Source of the DNA: Akkermansia muciniphila
GTDB taxonomy: Bacteria > Verrucomicrobiota > Verrucomicrobiia > Verrucomicrobiales > Akkermansiaceae
Length of the DNA stretch: 64,000 nt
Assembly: GCA_004557455.1 (NCBI GenBank)
Contig: SFDX01000016.1
Location: forward strand, 1 to 64,000
Direction of reading: 5' to 3'
A program made the position numbers and the translations under genes. The notes below the pieces were generated by a model. The model worked only from the letters and a program-made list of their open reading frames with translations, did not search any database and was not told where the DNA came from. This document shows, piece after piece, positions 7,212 to 15,960 of this stretch; the stretch's first letter is position 1, and each line of letters starts with the position of its first letter.

Positions 7212-9224
7212 TTACTTCGTGAAGTCCGCCTCGAAGACGAGCACCTCGAAGGGCTGCAGGGTGAGCTTCACCGTTCCCTCGGCGGGCACGGTCAGACTCT
7301 GCACGCGCTGGTCGGGGTAGGCGGCGCGCATGACCACGTTCCGCTTGTCCGTCGGCTCGAACACGGCGGTGGAAAGCTCGATCTCCTGCGGCTTGTCCAG
7401 CGGGTTGCGCAGGGCGAGGGTCGCTCCTCGGTCGGCACGCCAAGCGGCATAGCCGTAGATCTGCTCCTTGCCGGGGTCGCCGCCCGCCCAGTGCGTATCC
7501 GCCAGCACGGGGGCCCACTTGTGGCTCCACTTCAACGCAGCGGCCACGTCGTCCCAGGCGGCGTCATTCATCATGCCGGGGGTCAGGTAGAGCTCTTGCT
7601 GGTTGGCACCGGAGGCGAAGAGAATGCGGGCATCGCTGCGCAGGTTGTTGTTCACGGGGAACTTATACTTCATCGTGGCGCTGGCACCGCCTTCGTCCGC
7701 AGAGGCGATGGTGGGGTCCTCGCCCTCCACGCGAGCATCGCTGGTGTGGCCGGCCTGGAACTCCGTGCCGAGCACAATGCCGTGATGCATGATGGAGTTG
7801 AGGGGGTAGAGGGGGGCCTGCTTCACGATGATGTCGTAGCAACTGCGGTCGCGGTAGTTGATATAGCGCTCGCGGTTATTACCCTTGCCGCACCAGTTCA
7901 CGTCCGCCGACCCCGTTCGCCAGGTGCAGTCCACATAGTTCAACCAGAAGGGGCTGGGCCAGGTGCCCACCGTGGTGCTCAGGAAGAGATCCGGGTTGAT
8001 CTTGCGCAGCTCTTTTGAGATGTCCAGCAGGGCCATGAAGTGCGGGGAAACGCCGCTGCCGGCGCGGTCCCACTTGAAGAAGTTGACGCCGTCCTTCTGC
8101 ATCAGGTCGCTGCAACGCTGCAGGAACCACGCGCGGTAGCCGGGGGCCGCCAAATCCGGCTCCTTGGCATCCTGCGGCAGCAGCCCCATGCGCTTGGCGT
8201 GCTCTGTGCGCTCCTTCTGGCCACCGTAGCCGCCCAGCGGGGAAATCCAGATGCCGAAATGCGAATCGATACCGCGGATGGCCTGCACCAGCTTGCCGAA
8301 GCCCTGCGGGAACTTCTTGGGATTCGGCTGCCACAGGTCCGCGCCGAAGTCGTCCCAGCCGTCATCCAGCACGAAGGAGTCGAGCTTCACCCCGCGCTTC
8401 TGCACCAGCTCGCGGCCATAGGCCTCCACGGTGTCGAGCATCTTCTGCTCCGTGGGGTTCAGGCCGTGGTCGTACCAACAGTTATATTGCACCACGGGAT
8501 GATAAGGCACCGCACGCTCGCGGTCAAGGTAGGCCAGGAAGGCGCGGCGCAGCTGCCCCTTGGGGAACACGCCCGCCACGGTGCTGAAGCTCACGCTCTG
8601 CCCCTTGGCCAGCGGCAGCTTGCAGTCGAAGCCGATGGTCGCCGTGCCGTCCTGCACCTTTGCCTGCGCTACGGGCAGCTCCACGCCGCAGAAGAGCCCC
8701 GCCGCCTCGTTGACAAGCGGTGAGCCCGGTACGCGGCCGCACACCGTCCAGCCCTCACCGGAGAGGATCACGGGGGTAAAGTTGGTCAGCACCACATCGC
8801 GCTCCGCCGTCAGGGTATACACACGGCGCATGTAGTGCGAGCCGTCGCGCAGCTCCGCCCGCCAGCTCACCTGCACCCCCGCACCGGGCAGGTCATAGGT
8901 GCCGCTGATGCTCTTGCCGGGCACCCGTGCCCCCGCGCAGGCCGCATTGGCCTCCACCGCCGCCTCGCCGGACACCACACTGCTCGGTACCAACGCCGCC
9001 GCCGTGTAATTTCCTTCCTCCGTAGACAACCGGATCTCCGCTCCCTTCGGCGCGCTGTTAAAAGAGATGCTGATCGGCACCCACTCCGCCACCGCATTCT
9101 TCAGCCGCAGCCCTGCCGCCGCCTCCGCCTTCCCCGGCGCTTCCCCGGGGTACGGCACATTCGGTTCATGCGCCCCCGCCGCCTGCAGCGCAGCCGCCAT
9201 GCTCAATATAAGAAGAGTTCTCAT
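7212..9224 (-). CDS. Secreted GH36-like (clan GH-D) alpha-galactosidase-type glycoside hydrolase
   Basis: 670 residues with a signal peptide (MRTLLILSMAAALQAAGA). An N-terminal beta-sandwich of about 230 residues precedes a TIM barrel. The barrel carries FVLDDGWDD, FGIWISPLGGYG and FFKWDRAG, typical of melibiase-type retaining alpha-galactosidases. D386 in KWD is the expected nucleophile, and the Asp in RTGSADVN (around residue 438) is the likely acid/base. A small beta domain closes the protein. Action on galactosyl or N-acetylgalactosaminyl ends of host or dietary glycans is inferred, and the exact linkage cannot be read. It has its own promoter and terminator. The ATG at 9224 starts the signal peptide and lies 8 bases after the -10 box. 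Confidence 0.85.
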   Translation of the reverse strand: MRTLLILSMAAALQAAGAHEPNVPYPGEAPGKAEAAAGLRLKNAVAEWVPISISFNSAPKGAEIRLSTEEGNYTAAALVPSSVVSGEAAVEANAACAGARVPGKSISGTYDLPGAGVQVSWRAELRDGSHYMRRVYTLTAERDVVLTNFTPVILSGEGWTVCGRVPGSPLVNEAAGLFCGVELPVAQAKVQDGTATIGFDCKLPLAKGQSVSFSTVAGVFPKGQLRRAFLAYLDRERAVPYHPVVQYNCWYDHGLNPTEQKMLDTVEAYGRELVQKRGVKLDSFVLDDGWDDFGADLWQPNPKKFPQGFGKLVQAIRGIDSHFGIWISPLGGYGGQKERTEHAKRMGLLPQDAKEPDLAAPGYRAWFLQRCSDLMQKDGVNFFKWDRAGSGVSPHFMALLDISKELRKINPDLFLSTTVGTWPSPFWLNYVDCTWRTGSADVNWCGKGNNRERYINYRDRSCYDIIVKQAPLYPLNSIMHHGIVLGTEFQAGHTSDARVEGEDPTIASADEGGASATMKYKFPVNNNLRSDARILFASGANQQELYLTPGMMNDAAWDDVAAALKWSHKWAPVLADTHWAGGDPGKEQIYGYAAWRADRGATLALRNPLDKPQEIELSTAVFEPTDKRNVVMRAAYPDQRVQSLTVPAEGTVKLTLQPFEVLVFEADFTK

Positions 9225-9232
9225 ACCCCATC

Positions 9233-9262
9233 ACCCTACCACACCCGCCCCCCGCCTGTCAA
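9233..9262 (-). promoter_or_regulatory. Promoter of the GH36-like gene
   Basis: Minus strand TTGACA (9262-9257), an 18-bp spacer and TAGGGT (9238-9233). The ATG at 9224 begins 8 bases later, implying a nearly leaderless transcript. Confidence 0.65.
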
Positions 9263-9283
9263 TACAAAAACACGGCAACCTTT

Positions 9284-9445
9284 TCACGTCCCGCTCGGTT
9301 CTGACTCGGGCCGGGTGAGGAGTCGAATAAGCTCCTGCTCCCAGTGCTGAACGACAAAACGGGCCCCCGTCGGGCTGAGGTGGTCGTCGTCCACATAGAG
9401 GCAACGTCCGTTGCATTCCAGCTCAATGGGATGCCCCTGCCGGTA
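9284..9445 (-). pseudogene. Remnant of an acyltransferase SGNH-domain C-terminus
   Basis: The minus-strand frame reads GHPIELECNGRCLYVDDDHLS and then PTGARFV before its stop at 9284. The D-x-x-HLS-x-x-GA pattern is the C-terminal catalytic block of the SGNH domain found in OafA-type sugar O-acyltransferases. The membrane domain and most of the SGNH domain are missing. Upstream, the frame soon becomes meaningless and meets the arm-like motif at 9478-9498. This is best read as the last ~50 codons of a deleted gene. The rest of the 9225-9621 gap holds two promoters and the repeat motif. Confidence 0.6.
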
Positions 9446-9477
9446 TGGTCGTGACTTTCCTCCATAGTGACTCGGGC

Positions 9478-9498
9478 AGTATACAGCATTCTGAATGC
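9478..9498 (-). repeat. Solitary copy of the 21-bp arm motif found at 25.1-25.3 kb
   Basis: Read on the minus strand, this is GCATTC, AGAATGC, TGTATACT. It differs from the right arm at 25271-25291 by one base. It contains an internal inverted repeat (GCATT/AATGC) and a TATACT -10-like box, but no good -35 box lies 16-18 bp upstream. It lies just upstream of the acyltransferase remnant, so it may be the surviving arm of an old invertible promoter. Confidence 0.65.
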
Positions 9499-9553
9499 AG
9501 AGGGTCGGGGGTGGGGAAAGCGCGTCATAGGGGAGGGGCGGGGAGTTTTTGTG

Positions 9554-9584
9554 TTGCATTTTGGGGGCGGTATGGTAGGATAAT
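9554..9584 (+). promoter_or_regulatory. Candidate promoter for the esterase operon
   Basis: TTGCAT (9554-9559) with TAGGAT (9576-9581, 16-bp spacer) or GATAAT (9579-9584, 19-bp spacer). The ATG at 9622 follows with roughly 35 bases of leader. Confidence 0.45.
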
Positions 9585-9621
9585 AGGCAGAGGCGGTCCG
9601 GGGAAGGGCTGTCGGGGAGTT

Positions 9622-11121
9622 ATGCGAGCGATATTACAGGTTTTTGCGATGGGGATTGCGCTGCCGCTGGCGGCGCAGCCGGAGTTTGATCGGGTATTTC
9701 AGAGCAATATGGTGCTGCAGCGCGGAGCGGTGGTGCCGGTGCGGGGAACGGCGAAGCCGGGGAGTGAGGTGGAGCTGACTTGGAAGGGGCAGGTGGTTAA
9801 GACTCGGGCCGGGGCTGACGGTGCGTGGAAGGCGGATTTGCGGATGGGAAAGGCCGACGCAAAGCCGTCGACGCTGAGTGCGCGGGATTCGGAGGGGACG
9901 GCGGTGCTGGAGAACGTATTGGTGGGTGATGTTTGGCTGGCCTCCGGGCAGTCGAATATGGAGTTCATGGTTTCCCAAGTGCGACCGGGTAAGGAGAAAG
10001 CGGACTGGAATGTGCCGGGGGTGCGCCTGATGAAGGTGAAGTATCTGCTGCATACTAAGCCCGGCTCTTTTACCCCGCAGCAGTATGCGGCAGCGGAGAA
10101 ACAGGGCTTTTTCTCTTTTAAGTGGCAGGAGATGAACGATACCACCGTGCGCGATTTCTCTGCTGTCGCAGCCTATTTTGCCCGCCGCGTGCAGCGGGAA
10201 ACGGGAGTGCCCATCGGCATCATCTGCAACGCCCTGGGCGGTACGGGCATGGAGAGTTGGACCCCTGAAAGTGTCATCGATACAGCCCCTGTGTATGAGG
10301 GGATTCGCGGGGACGGTTGGCAGAGCTCGCCGGACTTCGATGCTTGGATGCGTGGCCGCGTGAAGGAGAATTTGCGCCGAGTGGTGGCTGCCGGTGTGCA
10401 GAATCCCGTGCATCCCTTTGCTCCGGCAATGTTGTATAACGCTGCTTTGGAGCCGCTGGGCTGCATGCCGGTGAAGGGCGTGCTGTGGTACCAGGGAGAA
10501 AGCAATGCCGACGACCCCGACCTGCAGCGGAATGCCATCAAATTGAGCCTGATGATCGGTGCGTGGCGCAAGTTATACGGCAACGAGAAGCTCCCCTTCT
10601 TCCTGGTGCAGCTCCCGCGCATAGCGGACCCGAAGCGACCGCACTGGGGTGCATTCCGCCGGGCGCAGGCACAGGTAGCGGATGCGGACCCTGACGTGGA
10701 TCTGATTTGCACGGTGGATTTGGGGAGTACGGATGCCAATGTGCATCCCCCCCTGAAAGAGCCCGTCGGACTGCGGTTGGCGGATTTGGTTTTGGGCCGA
10801 GTATACGGAAAAGCGGTTCCCCGTTACCCGCGTGTGACTGTCAGTCGTCGCGAGGGAGCGCACTTGGTGGTGCAATTCTCCGAGCCTCTGAAAACTACGG
10901 ACGGGAAGCCCCCGCGCGGCTTCGAGACAGCCCCCGAGGCATCCGGTCCCTACGCCCCCGCATCGGCGGAGTTGCGCGGCAATCGTGTCGTAATGCCGGC
11001 CACCGGTGGATGTTACTGGCGCTATAATGAGGGCACATCCTTGGACCCCAACCTGGTGAGTAAGAAGAGCGCACTGCCTGCCTTTCCGGCCTGCGGTGCT
11101 GCCGCACCCAAGCAGCAATGA
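9622..11121 (+). CDS. Secreted sialate O-acetylesterase (SGNH family)
   Basis: 499 residues with an N-terminal signal sequence (MRAILQVFAMGIALPLAAQ). The ATG at 9622 is chosen because it starts this segment. After a beta domain, the SGNH block I is LASGQSNMEF with the nucleophile Ser111. IICNALGGTGMESW and WYQGESNA are the following family motifs. The enzyme removes O-acetyl groups from sialic acids, exposing mucin glycans to sialidases, and an extracytoplasmic location is inferred. Its stop codon overlaps the start of a response regulator (ATGA), so the enzyme is produced with a two-component system, an unusual partnership. Confidence 0.9.
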   Translation: MRAILQVFAMGIALPLAAQPEFDRVFQSNMVLQRGAVVPVRGTAKPGSEVELTWKGQVVKTRAGADGAWKADLRMGKADAKPSTLSARDSEGTAVLENVLVGDVWLASGQSNMEFMVSQVRPGKEKADWNVPGVRLMKVKYLLHTKPGSFTPQQYAAAEKQGFFSFKWQEMNDTTVRDFSAVAAYFARRVQRETGVPIGIICNALGGTGMESWTPESVIDTAPVYEGIRGDGWQSSPDFDAWMRGRVKENLRRVVAAGVQNPVHPFAPAMLYNAALEPLGCMPVKGVLWYQGESNADDPDLQRNAIKLSLMIGAWRKLYGNEKLPFFLVQLPRIADPKRPHWGAFRRAQAQVADADPDVDLICTVDLGSTDANVHPPLKEPVGLRLADLVLGRVYGKAVPRYPRVTVSRREGAHLVVQFSEPLKTTDGKPPRGFETAPEASGPYAPASAELRGNRVVMPATGGCYWRYNEGTSLDPNLVSKKSALPAFPACGAAAPKQQ

Positions 11122-11810
11122 ATAACCGTTGCATTCTGGTAGCCGAGGACGACGCCTCGATTCGCTGCGTGTTGCAGGACGCCCTGCGCATGGCCGGCTA
11201 CAGCGTACTGACGGCTGCGGACGGACGGGCGGCCTTGGAGCTGCTCCTCACCCGCGAGATCGACCTTGCGCTGCTGGATGTGAACATGCCGGAGGTCAAC
11301 GGTTTCAAGCTCCTGCGTATCATGGCTCGGGAATGTCCCGGAACACCGAGTATTATCCTGACCGCCCACGGAGAGGAGGGAGACCGCGTGCGTGGTTTAG
11401 AACTGGGAGCGGATGATTATGTGGTCAAACCCTTCAGTATGGCGGAGCTTTTGGCTCGCATCGCTGCTGTGTTGCGTCGTTCCCCGGATCGTCCCAAGGC
11501 GGCCTCAGAATCTCTGGTGTTCCCGGGAGGCCGCTTGGATGCCAAAACTCGCCGAGCGGTGCTGGATTCCGGCGAGAGTAATCCGCTTTCTGAAAAGGAG
11601 TTTGAGCTGATGCGCTACTTCATCGCGCACGAGGGGCGGCTGATTCCGCAGGAGGAGTTGCTCATCCGCGTTTGGGGTAGCATGGCCAGTGCGCGCCAAA
11701 CCCGCACGGTCTCCGTGACGCTGGCGCGACTGCGTGATAAGATCAGCCCGCAGGCGGCGGCAGGGTTTGAGAATGTGCGGGGTAGGGGGTATAAGTGGAC
11801 TGCGTTATGA
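11118..11810 (+). CDS. OmpR/PhoB-type response regulator
   Basis: 230 residues. The receiver carries E10-D11-D12, the phospho-acceptor D54 (LALLDVNMPEVNG), Thr in ILTAHG and Lys in VVKPFS. The C-terminal half is a winged helix-turn-helix (NPLSEKEFELMRYF to RGRGYKW). It overlaps the esterase gene upstream and the kinase gene downstream by 4 bp each. It probably controls transcription of this operon or of other glycan-use genes. Confidence 0.93.
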   Translation: MNNRCILVAEDDASIRCVLQDALRMAGYSVLTAADGRAALELLLTREIDLALLDVNMPEVNGFKLLRIMARECPGTPSIILTAHGEEGDRVRGLELGADDYVVKPFSMAELLARIAAVLRRSPDRPKAASESLVFPGGRLDAKTRRAVLDSGESNPLSEKEFELMRYFIAHEGRLIPQEELLIRVWGSMASARQTRTVSVTLARLRDKISPQAAAGFENVRGRGYKWTAL

Positions 11811-13372
11811 ATAAGAAATTTGCTGTATATTTTATTGTGTTTTCTCTGCTGGCACTCTGTGCATCCCTGTGGCAGGCCTACGAGGCAAGCACGCTGGACG
11901 AACGTTTGCTGCAGATTGACGAGAAAACGCAGGAGTCTCGCCTGCTCGAACTCTCTCTGCAGCGCATCACCCCCAAGGCAGAGGCGCTTTTGGCGGCGGA
12001 GGCTGCCAAGCAGAGTGACAAGCCGGATTTTAACAACACGGTGTATCCGCAGCCCGGCGCCGCACCCTGTGCTGCGTTTAACAAAGGCTTCTTCCTCCTT
12101 TCTCCGGCGGCTTTATTGTTACCGCAGGAGAGTGAACACCTGCGCGCGGGGTTGATGCGTGACGAGTTGCACAATACCTTGGTCCGCAAAGCGGATAACC
12201 CGGATGCACCGCTCTGGAATCCGCACGAAAAGCAACGTCCGCTGCGCGAGGGTTCACGGCCCGTGTTCGGCGTCTTCCTGATCAAGGATACGGACTTTTC
12301 CCACCCTATTCGGCAGGATGATAAGCCCGGCCCCTACTTTACTTGGGCGTATCGCGGGGATGTCTACTACATGCGCAGTATCTCGACAAGCCACGGCAAT
12401 GCCCTGCAGGGGTATGTGGTCGATGTGCCGGCACTCGCCGAACAACTCCTCCCGCTGGCGGAACCCGGATTGCGCGGCCTGCGCCTGGAGGCCGCGGAGG
12501 GACGGCTGCGCGGCAACGTGGGGCAGCTTCCGCTCTGCCTGATGTCGGACGGCATCGTCTCCCTGCCGGATACGGCGGCGCGGCGTTCTGCCATACACGG
12601 CACCGTGATCAGTGCATGGTTTATTTCTGTTATTTCGATCATCATCGTTTTCTCTATCCTGGCATTCTATGCACGCTTGGAGCGGCGCCGCAGTGACTTT
12701 GTTTCTGCCGTGACCCATGAGCTGCGAACGCCATTGACCAGCTTTAACCTGTATACGGAGATGCTCTGTCGCGGCCAGGTGCCGGCGGAGCGCCTGCAGG
12801 AGTACTATGATACCTTGCATAAGGAATGCCAGCGGCTGGGGCATTTGGTGGAGAATGTGTTAGCCTTTGCTCGCCTGAGTCGCGGTAAGATCCGGGGGCG
12901 AAAGGACAGTGGACCCTGCGCAGCGCTGCTCAATGGAGTGTTCGAGCGTGTAGCCGCACGCCCGCGTGCGGCGGGTGTTTCCGTGGCCATCACACATGAT
13001 TCGCACACCAAGCTTCTCTCCCTGCGTACGGATTTGCTCTCCGTGGAGCAGATTCTGACCAATTTAGCTGATAATTCCCTGAAGTATAACACGAATCCGT
13101 CACCCACCCTGAGCTTCAGTGTGATGCAGATGCCCCGAACCGTTGCCATCCGTGTTATTGATAACGGAACCGGCATGAGCGAGGAAGCCAGGAGGAACCT
13201 CTTCCGCCCCTTCTCCCGCTCGGCAGAGGCGCGCCGCGGGTGCAAGCCCGGTGTGGGCCTCGGTCTCGCCCTGTCGCGCGACATCGCGCGCTCCATCGGG
13301 GGTGAGCTGACGCTGGAGAAGAGTGATGAGCGCGGCACCACCTTCCTGCTCACCCTGCCGCTGGGTGAGTAG
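11807..13372 (+). CDS. Membrane sensor histidine kinase
   Basis: 521 residues. TM1 is at residues 5-22, then a periplasmic sensor region of about 240 residues. TM2 (FISVISIIIVFSILAFY) lies near 268-285, followed directly by the H-box VTHELRTPLT with H304. The ATPase domain has N-box NLADNSLKYN and GVGLGLALSRDIA. The ATG at 11807 overlaps the regulator stop and starts the first membrane segment. It is the cognate kinase of the upstream regulator. The periplasmic domain has no recognised fold, and the signal is unknown. Its stop lies inside a palindrome shared with the converging gene. Confidence 0.92.
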   Translation: MNKKFAVYFIVFSLLALCASLWQAYEASTLDERLLQIDEKTQESRLLELSLQRITPKAEALLAAEAAKQSDKPDFNNTVYPQPGAAPCAAFNKGFFLLSPAALLLPQESEHLRAGLMRDELHNTLVRKADNPDAPLWNPHEKQRPLREGSRPVFGVFLIKDTDFSHPIRQDDKPGPYFTWAYRGDVYYMRSISTSHGNALQGYVVDVPALAEQLLPLAEPGLRGLRLEAAEGRLRGNVGQLPLCLMSDGIVSLPDTAARRSAIHGTVISAWFISVISIIIVFSILAFYARLERRRSDFVSAVTHELRTPLTSFNLYTEMLCRGQVPAERLQEYYDTLHKECQRLGHLVENVLAFARLSRGKIRGRKDSGPCAALLNGVFERVAARPRAAGVSVAITHDSHTKLLSLRTDLLSVEQILTNLADNSLKYNTNPSPTLSFSVMQMPRTVAIRVIDNGTGMSEEARRNLFRPFSRSAEARRGCKPGVGLGLALSRDIARSIGGELTLEKSDERGTTFLLTLPLGE

Positions 13373-13384
13373 CCGCGCGGCTAC
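13369..13384. terminator. Palindrome containing both stop codons of convergent genes
   Basis: GTAGCCGCGCGGCTAC is a perfect 16-base palindrome. Its left end holds the TAG stop of the kinase and its right end holds the TAG stop of the minus-strand gene. A hairpin in either transcript could stop or stabilise it, though T-tracts are poor. Confidence 0.5.
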
Positions 13385-14010
13385 TTCTTGCTGCGCGAGG
13401 AGCTGCGACGGCGTTTCGGCTTGCTCGGTGCGGCTGTTACATCGCTGAGCAGTTCGGCGGCGTCCTGCAACACATCCTCCGCGGACTTTTTGCGACGGCG
13501 GGTTCTTATGCTTCTGCGCGGGGCGGGGCTGACCGGGGCCGTGCTCCTCTTCACCCGCCGGGTGGCGCAGTAGCCGTAGAAGACGCAAATCGCCCCCAGA
13601 CCCAGGCGCAGCACATTGCCGAACCACAGGTGTTGCCCGTCGTAGAGCCTCGCTCGACTGGGATCGTTCGGCATCGTCAGCACGGATACTTTATCCCCTC
13701 TCACATAAGGTGTGGGGGATAAGTCCTCCTGCATTAGGCGTGCGTGCAGAGCACCGCCCTCCAGACGGAAAAGGACGACGGGTTGGTAGAATTCATCGTG
13801 CAGAAAGGGAATGTAGCCGCCGCGCAGTATCTCCATGAAAGATTCCGTCTGCACCTTGCGGTAATCGGTTACCGTTCCTTCCGTGGTGATAGCTTGGTAA
13901 ACATATTTACCCGTGCGGTAGGAATCGAAACCGGCCGTAACGAGTAGATAAAGCCCGAGAAACAGGATGAGGATATTGCGATAACGATAAAGAAGTGAGG
14001 TGAGTCTCAT
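13381..14010 (-). CDS. DUF3592-type membrane protein
   Basis: 209 residues. TM1 is near residues 11-30 and TM2 near 125-146 (FGNVLRLGLGAICVFYGYCA). Between them is an extracytoplasmic beta domain (TTEGTVTDYRK to RARLYDGQHL) of the DUF3592 kind. The C-terminal 60 residues are a highly basic Arg/Lys/Ser tail ending RRRSSSRSKK, probably cytoplasmic. Function is unknown. It is the last gene of the clpP-clpX-tsaD cluster, 15 bp after the preceding gene. Confidence 0.8.
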   Translation of the reverse strand: MRLTSLLYRYRNILILFLGLYLLVTAGFDSYRTGKYVYQAITTEGTVTDYRKVQTESFMEILRGGYIPFLHDEFYQPVVLFRLEGGALHARLMQEDLSPTPYVRGDKVSVLTMPNDPSRARLYDGQHLWFGNVLRLGLGAICVFYGYCATRRVKRSTAPVSPAPRRSIRTRRRKKSAEDVLQDAAELLSDVTAAPSKPKRRRSSSRSKK

Positions 14011-14025
14011 GGTACAGGTTCGGGG

Positions 14026-14907
14026 CTAGTGAGCGGCTACGCGCATTTCGAAGGGCTCGATGCGCCCCCGGGCTGCACATTGCTCCGCCCAGCGGAGCAC
14101 GGCAGCGGCCTCCGACGGGCGCGGAGTAGGAGCAGTGCGGTGACGAGGCACGGCTAGGATGTGTTGCGGGAGAGCCCGGAGCAGCCTGCGGGCCGAGGAA
14201 GGCTCCGCGCGGAACATGTCATCCGCCCTGGGAAACTCCGGTAGCTCGTCTTCCTCCGTACCGATGCAGCGCACCCCCACCCCCCAGCGGGCTCCCAGCT
14301 CGGCCAGATCCTCGTTCTCTCCGCAGCCGAAGAGCAGGAGCTCGGCTTCCTCTGCCCACAGCCCGCAGCTCAGTGCGCGGTAGAGCGCTCGGCGGCAGCT
14401 TTCGTCATCCTCGGCAAAGGCCAAGCACACCGCACGGTAGGAGGGCTCCGCCTCCTGTTCGTCGATGATGTAGGCACCGTCTTCTCCGTAGTGTCCGGCG
14501 GGCCATTGTACGGCGACTAAATCCGGATGAAACCAGCTTTCCTCCCCTACCGGGTAGACAAATACGCCCAATCCTGCGGTATCGTATAGCCGAACGGCCG
14601 CGGCCAGCGCCTTGTGCACGGGGTTTTCCCCCTCCTCCTGCGCGGCTCCGTCCTCAAACATATCGTGCAGGGAATGCTCGGTCTCCTCCCCGCGGAGAAA
14701 ATATCCCTGTCCGCCGGCGATTCGGGCCAGACAAGAGGCTTCATCTAGGGCCATGCAGGAGAACTGGGAGAGAAGCGAGCGGTCCGAGTAAGTCTCCCCC
14801 AGCACGCTGCGCACGCGCGCAATCAGCTCTTTACCTTTGATGGCCTCCGCTGCCGAGGTCGGCAACAGGGGGGGGAGAATCTGCTCCAGTTTGTCGCGCA
14901 GTTTCAT
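14026..14907 (-). CDS. Protein of unknown function
   Basis: 293 residues, acidic and soluble, with no signal peptide or membrane segment. It is rich in Cys-containing hydrophobic strands (ELLLFGCGENEDLAEL, YRAVCLAFAEDDESC). No family was recognised. It starts 3 bp after the tsaD stop on the same strand, so it is co-transcribed with clpP-clpX-tsaD. Confidence 0.8.
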   Translation of the reverse strand: MKLRDKLEQILPPLLPTSAAEAIKGKELIARVRSVLGETYSDRSLLSQFSCMALDEASCLARIAGGQGYFLRGEETEHSLHDMFEDGAAQEEGENPVHKALAAAVRLYDTAGLGVFVYPVGEESWFHPDLVAVQWPAGHYGEDGAYIIDEQEAEPSYRAVCLAFAEDDESCRRALYRALSCGLWAEEAELLLFGCGENEDLAELGARWGVGVRCIGTEEDELPEFPRADDMFRAEPSSARRLLRALPQHILAVPRHRTAPTPRPSEAAAVLRWAEQCAARGRIEPFEMRVAAH

Positions 14908-14910
14908 GGT

Positions 14911-15957
14911 TCAGGATCGTGTGCGGGCGCCGCAGAGGGTTAGGTTGGGGTCTACCGGTGTCTCGAGGGGGGAATAGACACCGGCCTTGGCGCGTAACAT
15001 GCCGGCGTATGCGATCATAGCAGCGTTATCCGTGGTGATAGAGGGCGGAGGCAGCACGGCTGTAAGCCCCCGCTCGGCACAGGCTGATGTCAGGCGTCGC
15101 CGTAAATCGGCATTGCAGGAGACCCCTCCGGACACGGCCACGACGCGTTGACCGGTGAGTGCCGCCGCCCGCAGCGTTTTGTGCAGCAGCACATCCAGGA
15201 CAGCGGTACGCACCCCCGCGCAGATGTCGCAGAGGGTTTGTTCCTCCAGACGGTGCGGATCCCCGCCGGGTGCTAGCTTTTGCAGGGTATAAAGCACGGC
15301 TGTCTTGAGTCCGGAGAAGGAAAAATCCAAGTGTTCTTCATGCAGCATGGGCCGCGGAAAGTCGAAACGGCGCGCATCGCCGCGCTCGGCTCGGCGGTCG
15401 ATTTCCGGGCCGCCGGGGTAGGGCAGGTCGAGCATTTTGGCCACCTTGTCGAAGGCCTCGCCGGCCGCATCATCGCGGGAACGCCCCAGCAGTTCATACT
15501 GCCCGCAGCCCCTCACATGCACCAGCAGCGTGTGTCCCCCGGAGACGACCAAGCCTAGGTGAGGCACCAGACCACCGGCGTGTTGAACGAAGGGGGAAAG
15601 CAGGTGCCCCTCCATGTGGTTGACGGCAACGTAAGGTTTACCTGCGGCGGCTGCCAGTGCCTTTGCCGCAGTATTGCCCACCAGGAGCGCCGCTACCAAC
15701 CCCGGGCCGGCCGTGGCGGCAAATACATCCACCTGCTGCGCTGTGCGCCCGGCTTTCTCCAGTGCCTCCTGCAGCACACCCGGCAGGTTGGTGGAGTGGT
15801 TACGCGAGGCTAGCTCCGGGATAACGCCGCCGTATAACCGGTGCAGAGGAATTTGGGTAGAGATAACGGAACTGAGGAGCACGGGCTGACCGCCCTGCTC
15901 CTCGATAAGTGCTGCCGCTGTCTCGTCGCAACTGGATTCTATGCCGAGTACGAGCAT
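14911..15957 (-). CDS. tsaD: tRNA N6-adenosine threonylcarbamoyltransferase TsaD
   Basis: 348 residues, the usual length. The enzyme transfers the threonylcarbamoyl group to A37 of ANN-decoding tRNAs, with TsaB and TsaE. The N-terminus MLVLGIESSCDETAAALIEE is the family signature. Metal-binding His114 and His118 lie in VNHMEGHLLSPF, and the nucleotide-binding LVVSGGHT and VAVSGGVSCN motifs are present. It begins 3 bp after clpX. Confidence 0.96.
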   Translation of the reverse strand: MLVLGIESSCDETAAALIEEQGGQPVLLSSVISTQIPLHRLYGGVIPELASRNHSTNLPGVLQEALEKAGRTAQQVDVFAATAGPGLVAALLVGNTAAKALAAAAGKPYVAVNHMEGHLLSPFVQHAGGLVPHLGLVVSGGHTLLVHVRGCGQYELLGRSRDDAAGEAFDKVAKMLDLPYPGGPEIDRRAERGDARRFDFPRPMLHEEHLDFSFSGLKTAVLYTLQKLAPGGDPHRLEEQTLCDICAGVRTAVLDVLLHKTLRAAALTGQRVVAVSGGVSCNADLRRRLTSACAERGLTAVLPPPSITTDNAAMIAYAGMLRAKAGVYSPLETPVDPNLTLCGARTRS

Positions 15958-15960
15958 GGC

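Noticed and set aside
9284..9559. A complete 91-residue minus-strand protein
   Set aside because: Only the C-terminal part matches a family block, and its N-terminal half overlaps the arm-like motif; it is treated as a remnant.
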